Shown one piece after another: positions 17,946 to 25,046 of a stretch of 38,881 bases of DNA. The stretch is from assembly GCA_905215725.1 (NCBI GenBank), contig CAJMRD010000005.1, positions 1 to 38,881 on the forward strand, read 5' to 3'. A model generated the notes under the pieces. That model had not been told where the DNA came from. It made no database searches and was given only the letters and a program-made list of their open reading frames with translations. The stretch is from an uncultured bacterium. Lineage in GTDB: Bacteria > Actinomycetota > Coriobacteriia > Coriobacteriales > Coriobacteriaceae. Each line of letters begins with the position of its first letter. Position 1 is the stretch's first letter. Position numbers and translations under genes: made by a program.

Positions 17946-18065
17946 ATCGGGGACAGTCCTTGCCATTCGTCGGCTCGCCGGCCGGCTGGCAAGGACTGTC
18001 CCTAACTGCCGGGCGGCGAAAGAGTGTCCCTTGCGACTGGTCATTTAAGAACACCCAATGACTAG
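17946..18065. repeat. Composite GGGGACA palindromic repeat, copy 2
   Basis: Starts 2 bp after the permease stop. Hairpin arms are at 17946-17964 and 17988-18006 (one mismatch). Then come ACTGCCGGG, GCGAAAGAGTGTCCC and a terminal inverted repeat, CTGGTCATT at 18037-18045 with AATGACTAG at 18057-18065. It is in the same orientation as copy 1 (14311-14461), so the two frame the MacB-like cassette. Confidence 0.8.
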
Positions 18066-18074
18066 GTTCCGTAC

Positions 18075-18105
18075 TTGACTTTAACTCTGCTTTAACTGGT
18101 ACCAT
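18075..18105 (+). promoter_or_regulatory. Possible promoter of the DUF362 gene
   Basis: TTGACT at 18075-18080 and TACCAT at 18100-18105 are separated by 19 bp, slightly long for a housekeeping promoter. No better pair is seen before the ATG at 18148. Confidence 0.35.
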
Positions 18106-18147
18106 CCTCTATGTCTGTAACGCCATATAGACCGAGGGGATAGATCT

Positions 18148-19353
18148 ATGACCGCAACTGCACCCGCAGCACCCGCTAAGGTGTACTTCACCAACCTGCG
18201 CACGCATGCTCGTGAGAGCCAGCTCGACAAACTCAAGCGCCTCATCCGTCACGCCGGAATTGAGCAGATCGACTTTGAGAACAAGTTCGTCGCTATCAAG
18301 ATTCACTTTGGCGAGCTGGGCAACCTGAGCTTTTTGCGCCCCAACTACGCCCGCGCCGTCGCGGACGTCGTGAAGGAGCTGGGCGGCAAGCCCTTCCTCA
18401 CCGACTGCAATACGCTCTATGTCGGTAGCCGCAAAAACGCGCTCGAGCACATCGACACCGCCTACCAGAACGGCTTTACCCCGTATGCTACGGGTTGCCA
18501 GATCATCATCGCCGACGGCCTCAAGGGCACCGACGAGGCGCTTGTCCCGGTCGAGGGCGGCGAGTACGTGCACGAGGCCAAGATTGGTCAGGCGCTCATG
18601 GACGCCGATATCGTGATCAGCCTCACCCACTTTAAGGGCCATGAGCAGGCCGGCTTTGGCGGTGCCATGAAGAACCTGGGCATGGGCGGCGGCAGTCGCG
18701 CCGGCAAGATGGAGCAGCATGCCGCCGGCAAGCCGAACGTCGCGACCGAGCACTGCGTTGGCTGCCGTGCCTGCGAAAAGATCTGCGCGCACAACGCCAT
18801 CTCGTTCGACGGCACCCGCGACCGCGAGCTTGCCAGCGGCGCTACTCGCACGGTGCACGTGGCTGCCATCGACCACGATCGCTGCGTGGGCTGCGGACGC
18901 TGCATTGCGGCATGCAACCAGGACGCCATCAAGCCCGGCTATGAGGCCGCGGCCGACGTGCTCAACTGTAAGATCGCCGAGTACACCAAGGCCGTTGTCC
19001 AGGATCGTCCCAGCTTCCACATTTCGCTGGCTATGGATATCAGCCCCAACTGCGATTGCCATCCCGAAAACGACACACCTATCGTCAACGATATCGGCAT
19101 GTTCGCGAGCTTCGACCCGGTCGCCATCGACCAGGCCTGCGCCGATGCCGTCATGGCATCCGAGCCGCTGCCCAACACCGAACTCACCGATAGCGCGGCC
19201 AAGATGGAGCATAACCACGAGCATCTGGAGGGCGAGCAGGCCAAGGATCCCTTCTGCATCACGCATCCCGACACCGACTGGCGCGTGTGCATCGCGCACG
19301 CCGAGAAGATTGGCCTGGGCACGAGCGAGTATGAGCTCATCGAGGTCAAGTAG
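18148..19353 (+). CDS. DUF362 family 2x[4Fe-4S] iron-sulfur protein
   Basis: Cytoplasmic protein of 401 residues: an N-terminal DUF362 domain (about 10-195) and a ferredoxin module. The DUF362 core is recognisable from VAIKIHFGELGNL, SLTHFKGHEQAGFGGAMKN and LGMGGGSRAGK. Cluster ligands are Cys203-x2-Cys206-x2-Cys209-x3-Cys213 and Cys246-x2-Cys249-x2-Cys252-x3-Cys256. The family is widespread in anaerobes; its biochemical role is unsettled, and a redox or metal-centre function is inferred from the clusters. GAGGGG precedes the ATG. It appears monocistronic, with repeat copy 2 before it and a hairpin at 19401-19439 after it. Confidence 0.88.
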   Translation: MTATAPAAPAKVYFTNLRTHARESQLDKLKRLIRHAGIEQIDFENKFVAIKIHFGELGNLSFLRPNYARAVADVVKELGGKPFLTDCNTLYVGSRKNALEHIDTAYQNGFTPYATGCQIIIADGLKGTDEALVPVEGGEYVHEAKIGQALMDADIVISLTHFKGHEQAGFGGAMKNLGMGGGSRAGKMEQHAAGKPNVATEHCVGCRACEKICAHNAISFDGTRDRELASGATRTVHVAAIDHDRCVGCGRCIAACNQDAIKPGYEAAADVLNCKIAEYTKAVVQDRPSFHISLAMDISPNCDCHPENDTPIVNDIGMFASFDPVAIDQACADAVMASEPLPNTELTDSAAKMEHNHEHLEGEQAKDPFCITHPDTDWRVCIAHAEKIGLGTSEYELIEVK

Positions 19354-19400
19354 CGCCTAGCTATTGGACAAAATAAGCGCCTTTGTAGCGTAAGTTGAGC

Positions 19401-19439
19401 AAAAGCCGCCCACGAGCACAACGCTCGCGGGCGGCTTTT
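19401..19439. terminator. Bidirectional terminator between DUF362 and hydrolase genes
   Basis: Arms AAAAGCCGCCC (19401-19411) and GGGCGGCTTTT (19429-19439) form an 11-bp stem. The A-run on one side and T-run on the other suit it to stop transcription from both convergent genes. An extra CGAGC/GCTCG pair extends the stem inward. Confidence 0.75.
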
Positions 19440-19517
19440 CAGAAGTGCGGTGAAAAATCGAATACCGCCGACTACAAACCGATTTTTGGCAACAAAACCC
19501 CAGACGTTGCTTTTTGC

Positions 19518-20483
19518 CTAAAAATTCTTGTCGAGGAAGTTGTCGACCGTGTTCCAGTAGAGTTCGGGGTCGACCTGCGCGCTCTTGGCGTGGGTGGCGC
19601 CATGGATGGTGAGCTTTTGCTTGACCTTGCTGGCGCACGCGTCGTAGTTTTGGTCGAGCATATCGTACGGCACAAAAGTGTCCTGGTCGCCGTGGATAAA
19701 CAGCATGGGAACCGTCGCGTGTTTGAGTTGCTCCACGCTGCTCGCCTTATGAAAGTCGTAGCCCGCGCGCACGTTGCATACCAAGTTTGCTACATCGAGC
19801 AAGGGAAAGCTGGGCAAGCCGAACACGTTCTTGAGCTGCAGAGAAAACTCGTCCCAAACACTCGTATAACCGCAGTCCTCGATAATGCATTTCACGTTTG
19901 CGGGCAGAGATTCCCCCGCGACGTTCATGGCGGTTGCCGCACCCATCGACTCGCCAAAGACCAGGATGCGCGCCTCGGGGTCAGCCTGAACGATTTGCTC
20001 GATCCATGCGACGATGTCGAGGCGCTCGGGCCAGCCCATGCCGATATAGTCGCCGCCGGAGCGCTCGTGGGCGCGTGCGGCGGGTGCGAGTACGTTCATG
20101 CCGCGGTCGTGGAATCGCTTGACGTATCGGGCCATACCGATGGGCTCGTTGGTATATCCATGCAGGCAGACGGCGTAGTCGTGCGTGCTCTCCGACGCAG
20201 CAAAATACCAGGCGGCAAGCTCGGTCCCGTCGTTCGCGGTGAGGCTGCTGCTCTCGCGGTTTTCCTTAAACCACGCCCGTGCCTCGCCCTCCTCGGCGTC
20301 CATCTGCTCGCCCTTTTCGGCGTCCTTGCCATCCTGCATCATCTTCATGGTGTACGGCGCTTGGGGGTTCAGGGCAAAGTCAAACAAAAAGTTGCCGGCA
20401 AACCCCAGCAGCGCGACAACGAGCACCAGCGTAACGACGCCGGCTATCTTGAGCTTTCGATGGGAACGTGCGTTTTGAGACAT
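19518..20483 (-). CDS. Membrane-anchored alpha/beta hydrolase
   Basis: Serine hydrolase of 321 residues with a single N-terminal membrane helix (about 11-32) and the catalytic domain outside the membrane or at its surface. The nucleophile is Ser179 in GESMG, the likely acid is Asp268 in HGDQDTFVP, and the likely base is His298 in GATHA. The oxyanion region HGYTNEP at 108-114 matches the BD-FAE/YqkD-like hydrolases. The substrate is unknown. The ATG at 20481-20483 has AGGAAAG upstream. A good promoter lies at 20533-20561 on this strand, overlapped by palindromes. It converges on DUF362 and is divergent from the HlyIII gene. Confidence 0.85.
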   Translation of the reverse strand: MSQNARSHRKLKIAGVVTLVLVVALLGFAGNFLFDFALNPQAPYTMKMMQDGKDAEKGEQMDAEEGEARAWFKENRESSSLTANDGTELAAWYFAASESTHDYAVCLHGYTNEPIGMARYVKRFHDRGMNVLAPAARAHERSGGDYIGMGWPERLDIVAWIEQIVQADPEARILVFGESMGAATAMNVAGESLPANVKCIIEDCGYTSVWDEFSLQLKNVFGLPSFPLLDVANLVCNVRAGYDFHKASSVEQLKHATVPMLFIHGDQDTFVPYDMLDQNYDACASKVKQKLTIHGATHAKSAQVDPELYWNTVDNFLDKNF

Positions 20484-20501
20484 GAGAAGCTTTCCTATAA
20501 G

Positions 20502-20562
20502 ATGTTAATACATCAACATTTAATGCAAGCGCATTATGGACGTTCGCCGTTGATGCGTCAAC
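20502..20562 (-). promoter_or_regulatory. Hydrolase promoter covered by three palindromes
   Basis: On the minus strand TTGACG (20556-20561) and CATAAT (20533-20538) are separated by exactly 17 bp. GTTGATGCGTCAAC (20549-20562) covers the -35 element and TAATGCAAGCGCATTA (20521-20536) overlaps the -10. ATGTT-N7-AACAT (20502-20518) lies just downstream of the expected start point. This is a typical layout for repression of the hydrolase gene. The regulator is not in the window. Confidence 0.6.
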
Positions 20563-20669
20563 AGGCAAAGAATGGGTAAACGAAAGGTCACGTATGGTGC
20601 AAATTTCGCACGTACCTAGACGCTTTGATATAGTGTTGAGAACTCTTTACGTTGGAGGATGTAACCGGC

Positions 20670-21353
20670 ATGTCCGATTCGAGCGACAGTTCTAAGCCGC
20701 GACCCAAGACCGCGGCCGTTCCACACTACACGGTGGGTGAGGAGATCATGAACTCCGTCACCCATGGTGTCGGCTGCCTGTTGGGTATCGCGGGCCTGGT
20801 GCTCCTGATCGTATTCGCCGCCCTGCGCGGCGGAGGCCCGGCCCACATGGCCGCGGCAATTGTCTATGGCGTCAGCATTATCCTCGAATACCTAGCCTCC
20901 ACGCTCTACCACGCGATTCAGCCCGCGCGCGCCAAGCGCGTGTTTCGCATCATCGATCACAGCTGCATCTACCTGCTCATAGCCGGCAGCTATACGCCGT
21001 TTTGCCTCATCACGCTCGCAAACGACGGCGGCGCTGTGCTGTTCTTTGCCGTATGGGCCATCGCCGTCATCGGCATCGCCCTCGAGTGCTTCCTGCGCGA
21101 GCGCCAGCCGCATTGGGTAAGCGGCCTGGTCTATCTGCTGATGGGCTGGCTCGTTGTCTTTAAGCTGCCCGAACTTGTGGCGCTGCTCAACCCCGTGGCA
21201 CTTGCCCTGCTCGCCGTCGGCGGCGTGTGCTACACCGCGGGCGTGCCGTTCTATATCGCCAAAAACGTGCGCTATCTGCACAGCGTGTTTCACCTGTGGG
21301 TGCTCGCCGGCAGCATCTTCCAGTTCATGGCGGTGATCCTCTTCGTAATCTAG
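20670..21353 (+). CDS. Hemolysin III (HlyIII/YqfA) family membrane protein
   Basis: Seven-helix membrane protein of 227 residues in the PAQR/HlyIII superfamily. Family motifs are clear: NSVTHG before helix 1, STLYH after helix 2, RIIDHSCIYLLIAGSYTPF across helix 3, and HLWVLAGSIFQF in the last helix. The conserved His residues in these motifs form the metal site in PAQR proteins. Bacterial members are linked to membrane homeostasis; the haemolysin name is historical. The ATG at 20670 was chosen with GGAGG at 20654-20658. TATAGT at 20629-20634 may be the -10 element. It is followed by 108 bp without a clear terminator and then the CNNM gene. Confidence 0.9.
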   Translation: MSDSSDSSKPRPKTAAVPHYTVGEEIMNSVTHGVGCLLGIAGLVLLIVFAALRGGGPAHMAAAIVYGVSIILEYLASTLYHAIQPARAKRVFRIIDHSCIYLLIAGSYTPFCLITLANDGGAVLFFAVWAIAVIGIALECFLRERQPHWVSGLVYLLMGWLVVFKLPELVALLNPVALALLAVGGVCYTAGVPFYIAKNVRYLHSVFHLWVLAGSIFQFMAVILFVI

Positions 21354-21461
21354 CGACCACGCCAGCGCCCGTGCCCCCGCTCGGTCGCCAGTGCAATTGC
21401 CGTATCCGCCACCAACGTTTTAATCCGACGTCCCGAATCTTGGAGGTTCGAGAAACTCCCG

Positions 21462-22835
21462 ATGGACATAACCATCTCCCTTATCACCACCCTCGTTTTG
21501 ACCCTCATCAACGGCTACTTCTCTATGTCCGAGATGGCGCTCACCACGGCCAAGCGCGCCGTGCTGGAGCATGAGGCCGAGGAAGGCGACAAGCGCGCCG
21601 AGCGTGCCATTAAGCTGGCTGCCGACTCCGACCAGCTGCTCGCCACCATCCAGGTCGCCATCACACTCGTGGGCTTCGCCTCGTCCGCCGTCGCCTCGAC
21701 GAGTCTGTCCGACCCACTCGCCACGTGGCTCATGAGCTTTGGCATCGCGCCGCTCTCCGCCATCGCGCGCGGCCTGGCGCCGGTCATCATCACCGTCGCG
21801 GTCGCCTTCGTGTCCATCGTGATTGGCGAGCTTGTGCCCAAGCGCATTGGTCTGGCCAATGCCGAGGGCGTATCCAAGCAGGTCGTGGGACCGTTGTCGT
21901 TTTTCCAAAAGATCGCCCGTCCGCTCGTGTGGCTGACCGGCGCCTGCTCCGATGGCCTGGCCCGCATCCTACGCATCAAGAGCGCCGACGACCGCCAAAA
22001 CGTCTCGGAAGAAGAGATCAAGTACATGGTCTCGGAGCAGGACGACCTGCTCGACGAGGAAAAGCGCATGATCCACGAGATCTTCGACCTAGGCGACACC
22101 GTTGCCCGCGAGGTCATGGTGCCGCGCGTGGACACCACCATGTGCGAGGACGACGAGACGGTCGCCGACGTGCTGTCCACCATGCGCCAGACCGGCTTCA
22201 GCCGCATCCCCGTCTATCACGAGGATCCCGACAACGTCGCCGGCATCGCGCACATCAAGGACCTGATCCAACCCGCGCTCGACGGCAAGGGTGACCAGCC
22301 CATCGCCGGTTTTTTGCGCGACGCCACCTTTGTGCCCGACACCAAGGATATCCTGCCGCTGCTGTCCGAGATGCAGACCTCGCACGACCAGATCGTGGTG
22401 GTCGTGGACGAGTACGGCGGCACGGCCGGCATCATCACCATCGAGGACATCGTCGAGGAGATCGTCGGCGAGATCGAGGACGAGTTCGACCCCGACAACA
22501 AGTATCTCACGCGCCTTTCGCGCCGCGAGTGGCTCGTTGATGGGCGTTTTTCGTGCGATGACGCGATTGAGCTTGGTTGGCCGCTTGAGGAAAGCGATGA
22601 TTATGAGACCATCGCCGGCTGGATTTTGGAGCTTTGCGACTCGGTGCCCGACATCGGAGAGGTGTTTGAGGTCGCGGGGTACAAGTTCAAGGTGCAGTCG
22701 ATGCGTGGCCAGCGCATCTCGCTCATTCGCGTGATTGCTCCGGCCGAAACCGATAAGAAGGATTCCGAGTCTTCGGTAGACGAGCCGACGACGTCGGGTG
22801 CGGGTTCCGCGAATCCGCACGACGGCGACGAGTAG
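21462..22835 (+). CDS. CNNM/CorC-family transporter (DUF21, CBS pair, CorC_HlyC domain)
   Basis: Membrane protein of 457 residues with the full CNNM/HlyC/CorC order. The DUF21 membrane domain (about 1-190) contains NGYFSMSEMAL and GELVPKRIGL. A cytoplasmic CBS pair (about 205-345) follows, introduced by VMVPRVDT, with DEYGGTAGIITIEDIVEEIVGEIEDE at its end. The C-terminal CorC_HlyC domain spans about 355-430. Family members export or sense Mg2+ (and sometimes Co2+), so it could work with the Mg-type locus at 26782-29897, but that is inference. GGAGG at 21442-21446 lies 15 bp from the ATG, a long spacing, with no alternative start upstream in frame. Confidence 0.9.
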   Translation: MDITISLITTLVLTLINGYFSMSEMALTTAKRAVLEHEAEEGDKRAERAIKLAADSDQLLATIQVAITLVGFASSAVASTSLSDPLATWLMSFGIAPLSAIARGLAPVIITVAVAFVSIVIGELVPKRIGLANAEGVSKQVVGPLSFFQKIARPLVWLTGACSDGLARILRIKSADDRQNVSEEEIKYMVSEQDDLLDEEKRMIHEIFDLGDTVAREVMVPRVDTTMCEDDETVADVLSTMRQTGFSRIPVYHEDPDNVAGIAHIKDLIQPALDGKGDQPIAGFLRDATFVPDTKDILPLLSEMQTSHDQIVVVVDEYGGTAGIITIEDIVEEIVGEIEDEFDPDNKYLTRLSRREWLVDGRFSCDDAIELGWPLEESDDYETIAGWILELCDSVPDIGEVFEVAGYKFKVQSMRGQRISLIRVIAPAETDKKDSESSVDEPTTSGAGSANPHDGDE

Positions 22836-22859
22836 GACAAGGAAGAGTAGGGGAGAGTT

Positions 22860-23693
22860 ATGGCAGGCCTGTTCAACATCCTTAAGGTCACCGTCAGCGA
22901 GGACAAGATCTGCGCGCATGTGCTGGTGAACCCCGGCATGCCGCTCATGACCTCGGAGGACATCGAGGCCACGGCGCGCGTGTACTACCTGGTGCCGGCG
23001 ATTGCCAAGCACCTGTGCCTGGGCGATTCCGGCCGCGAGTTCCAGGACTGCATGGGCCAGACCGAGCTCTGCCACCTGCTGGAGCACGTGACGGTTGAGC
23101 TCATGAACGAGACCGGTCTTGCCGGTAGCATCTCGTGCGGCCGCACGCGCGTAAGCGAGCACGACGAGCGCGTCTTTGAGGTTGAGCTTTCGTGCCCCGA
23201 CGACGCGCTGGCCATCGGTGCGCTGTCTTCGGCCACCTTTATGATGGACTGGGCCTATCTGCACGCCGACCAGCCTGCCCCCGACGTGGAGGGCACGGTC
23301 GCGGGCCTGCGCAACCTGGTGCTGGGCATGCGCGCCGAGGCCGAGGGCAAGGATCCTCACGAGGCCGTCGCCGCTGCGAACGGCGAAGATGCTGCCGAGG
23401 ACGAGGGCGCTGACGAGGGCGATGTGCCGGTCGACGCCGAGCCCGTTGCCGATGCGACCGCCGAGCCCGTTCCCACCGAGCCCCAGGGCGTCCCCAACTT
23501 TGACGACGAGCCCCAGGTGGCGATTGATACCGAGGGCGCGGTTGCCGAGAACCACGAGGCCTCCGCTGCCGTCTTTGGCGGTGCGGCGACGGTTCCGGCA
23601 GGACCTGCGCATGAGGGCGGTCTGCCGCTCGTGGACGGCGCCGGCGAGGACCCGGGTGCCACGGTGGCCATGCCGGCTATGCCCCAGGAGTAG
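22860..23693 (+). CDS. Stand-alone protein resembling the cyanophycin synthetase N-terminal domain
   Basis: Not a characterised family to my knowledge; 277 residues. Residues 1-150 form a folded domain. Its order of motifs recalls the N-terminal domain of cyanophycin synthetase (CphA): H-x2-EH-x3-EL (His72, Glu75, His76), then GRTR at 94-97 where CphA has GKTR, then VFEVEL followed by an Ala/Gly-rich helix. None of the ATP-grasp or Mur-ligase parts of CphA follow. Residues about 165-277 are an Asp/Glu/Ala/Pro-rich, probably disordered tail. GGGGAGAG upstream of the ATG and the 24-bp gap after the CNNM gene suggest co-transcription with it. No signal peptide or membrane segment is seen. Function is unknown; the CphA resemblance is from motif comparison, not a search. 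Confidence 0.7.
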   Translation: MAGLFNILKVTVSEDKICAHVLVNPGMPLMTSEDIEATARVYYLVPAIAKHLCLGDSGREFQDCMGQTELCHLLEHVTVELMNETGLAGSISCGRTRVSEHDERVFEVELSCPDDALAIGALSSATFMMDWAYLHADQPAPDVEGTVAGLRNLVLGMRAEAEGKDPHEAVAAANGEDAAEDEGADEGDVPVDAEPVADATAEPVPTEPQGVPNFDDEPQVAIDTEGAVAENHEASAAVFGGAATVPAGPAHEGGLPLVDGAGEDPGATVAMPAMPQE

Positions 23694-23772
23694 GCCTAGG
23701 CGTTTATCACCATCACATACCTGCGCCTTTGCCGTACGCAGATGAGCGGAGCGGCAAGTGATGCGCTGCGGG

Positions 23773-23778
23773 TATAAT
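23773..23778 (+). promoter_or_regulatory. TATAAT -10 element before the ytxH-like gene
   Basis: A perfect TATAAT lies about 50 bp before the chosen start codon. No good -35 sequence is seen at 16-18 bp upstream, so the promoter is only probable. Confidence 0.45.
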
Positions 23779-23829
23779 GGACAGCATTCAAACGGTGGGC
23801 ACCGACGTGCCCGCAGGAGAGGAATGATC

Positions 23830-24219
23830 ATGGGTAAGACTTTCAGCTTTGTCTCCGGCGCACTTTTTGGTGCCGCTGCCGGCGCTATTGTCGGCGTTGC
23901 TCTGGCCCCGCGCTCGGGCGCCGAGACCCGCGCCATGGCTGCCGATATCGCCAACGACGCCTGGGACAATATGCGCGACACCTACGAGCACAGCGCCGAG
24001 GAGGCCCGTGCTGCGGTGAATGACTTTGGCCCGATGGTCGACGCCAAGACCGATGACCTGCGCGCCAAGGTCGACCTGGCCCGCGAGCGCATGGACCAGC
24101 TGCGCGAGCAGCTCAACGACGCCATTTCGGGCGGCAACGTGACGCCTGCCGCCGACGTCGTGGTCGAGAACGCCGTCGAGGCTGATACCGAGGCTGCGGA
24201 GCCCTCGACCGAGGCATAA
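23830..24219 (+). CDS. YtxH-like membrane-associated protein
   Basis: Small protein of 129 residues. An N-terminal Gly/Ala-rich hydrophobic segment (about 5-25) ends in APRSGAETR, the hallmark of YtxH-like (gas-vesicle-type) proteins. A long amphipathic helical region (about 30-95) follows, then an acidic Ala/Val tail. The start at 23830 was chosen because AGGAGAGG (23815-23822) is 7 bp away; an ATG two codons earlier at 23824 would be too close to it. The stop codon overlaps the start of the PRC-barrel gene by one base (TAATG), so the two are coupled. Members of this family are often induced under envelope or general stress; the role here is unknown. Confidence 0.8.
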   Translation: MGKTFSFVSGALFGAAAGAIVGVALAPRSGAETRAMAADIANDAWDNMRDTYEHSAEEARAAVNDFGPMVDAKTDDLRAKVDLARERMDQLREQLNDAISGGNVTPAADVVVENAVEADTEAAEPSTEA

Positions 24220-24974
24220 TGCGCGCCGGGGATTTTGTCGGTGCCAAGATCTATCGCAAGCCTACCGAGGACAAGCGCACCAAAAAGGACGGCACGCCGC
24301 GCAGCCCTAAAAAGCTCGGAAAGATTCACTTTCCGGTCTTTACCCCGGGCGGTACGCGCGTGGTCGGCTTTATGGTCCGCCAGTCCGATATCGCGGGCAT
24401 GATCGAGCGTCCCGACCGATTCGTAGCGCTCGACGCCATTGGTGTCTACGAGGGCGCCATTGCGGTCGATGACGTCAAGGACACGTACGATGCCGCCGCC
24501 GCCAAGCGCCTCGACATCAACCTGGACGATTGCATCATCTGGGTCGGTATGGACGTGCGCACGGAATCGGGCGACGTCGTGGGCTATTGCTCGGACGTTG
24601 AGTTCAAGCCACGCTCGGGCATCGTGCAGGCATTCTATGTGACCGCTGGTGCTGCTTCGAGTGTTTTGGTCGGTGACACGCAGGTGCCGCCGACGATGCT
24701 GCGCGGCTACGAGAACGGCGCGATGGTCGTCTCGGACGAGGTCAAGTCGCTCGGGTATTCGGGCGGTGCGGCTGCCAAGGCCGCCGAGGCCAGCGTCGTG
24801 GTGGGCGACAAGGTCAAAAAGGGCGCCAAGGTGCTCGACGACAAGGGATCGGTTGCCGTGGACAAGGGCAGTCGCGCACTGGGCAAGCAGCTCGGCAAGA
24901 CGCGCGGCATGTTCAAGGCCTTTAAGGACGAATACCAAAAGGCGAGCGGAGGCTCGTCAAAAGCTACAAAATAG
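24219..24974 (+). CDS. PRC-barrel domain protein
   Basis: Protein of 251 residues, coupled by TAATG to the YtxH-like gene. The N-terminal half shows the PRC-barrel pattern of short beta strands with conserved Gly/Asp turns (KKLGKIHFPVFTPGG, RVVGFMVR, and a second set with DVRTESGDVVGYCSDVEF), probably two PRC-like barrels at about 1-90 and 95-165. The C-terminal 75 residues are Lys/Ala/Gly-rich with no motif. PRC barrels occur in RimM and in regulatory and membrane-associated proteins; no enzyme activity is implied. The same barrel type starts the MgtE-like protein at 26782. No signal peptide is visible, so it is likely cytoplasmic at the membrane with its YtxH partner. Confidence 0.72.
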   Translation: MRAGDFVGAKIYRKPTEDKRTKKDGTPRSPKKLGKIHFPVFTPGGTRVVGFMVRQSDIAGMIERPDRFVALDAIGVYEGAIAVDDVKDTYDAAAAKRLDINLDDCIIWVGMDVRTESGDVVGYCSDVEFKPRSGIVQAFYVTAGAASSVLVGDTQVPPTMLRGYENGAMVVSDEVKSLGYSGGAAAKAAEASVVVGDKVKKGAKVLDDKGSVAVDKGSRALGKQLGKTRGMFKAFKDEYQKASGGSSKATK

Positions 24975-24996
24975 CGACGTACCAAATGATGGGAGG

Positions 24997-25026
24997 CAAG
25001 CCGGAGACCTGTTGCTCCGGCTTGCT
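24997..25026 (+). terminator. Hairpin after the YtxH/PRC operon
   Basis: An 11-bp perfect stem, GCAAGCCGGAG (24997-25007) with CTCCGGCTTGC (25016-25026), is followed by TGTGTTTA. The T-content downstream is weak, so termination is likely partial. It lies 20 bp before the next start codon. Confidence 0.5.
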
Positions 25027-25046
25027 GTGTTTATGGGGGAGGGCAC

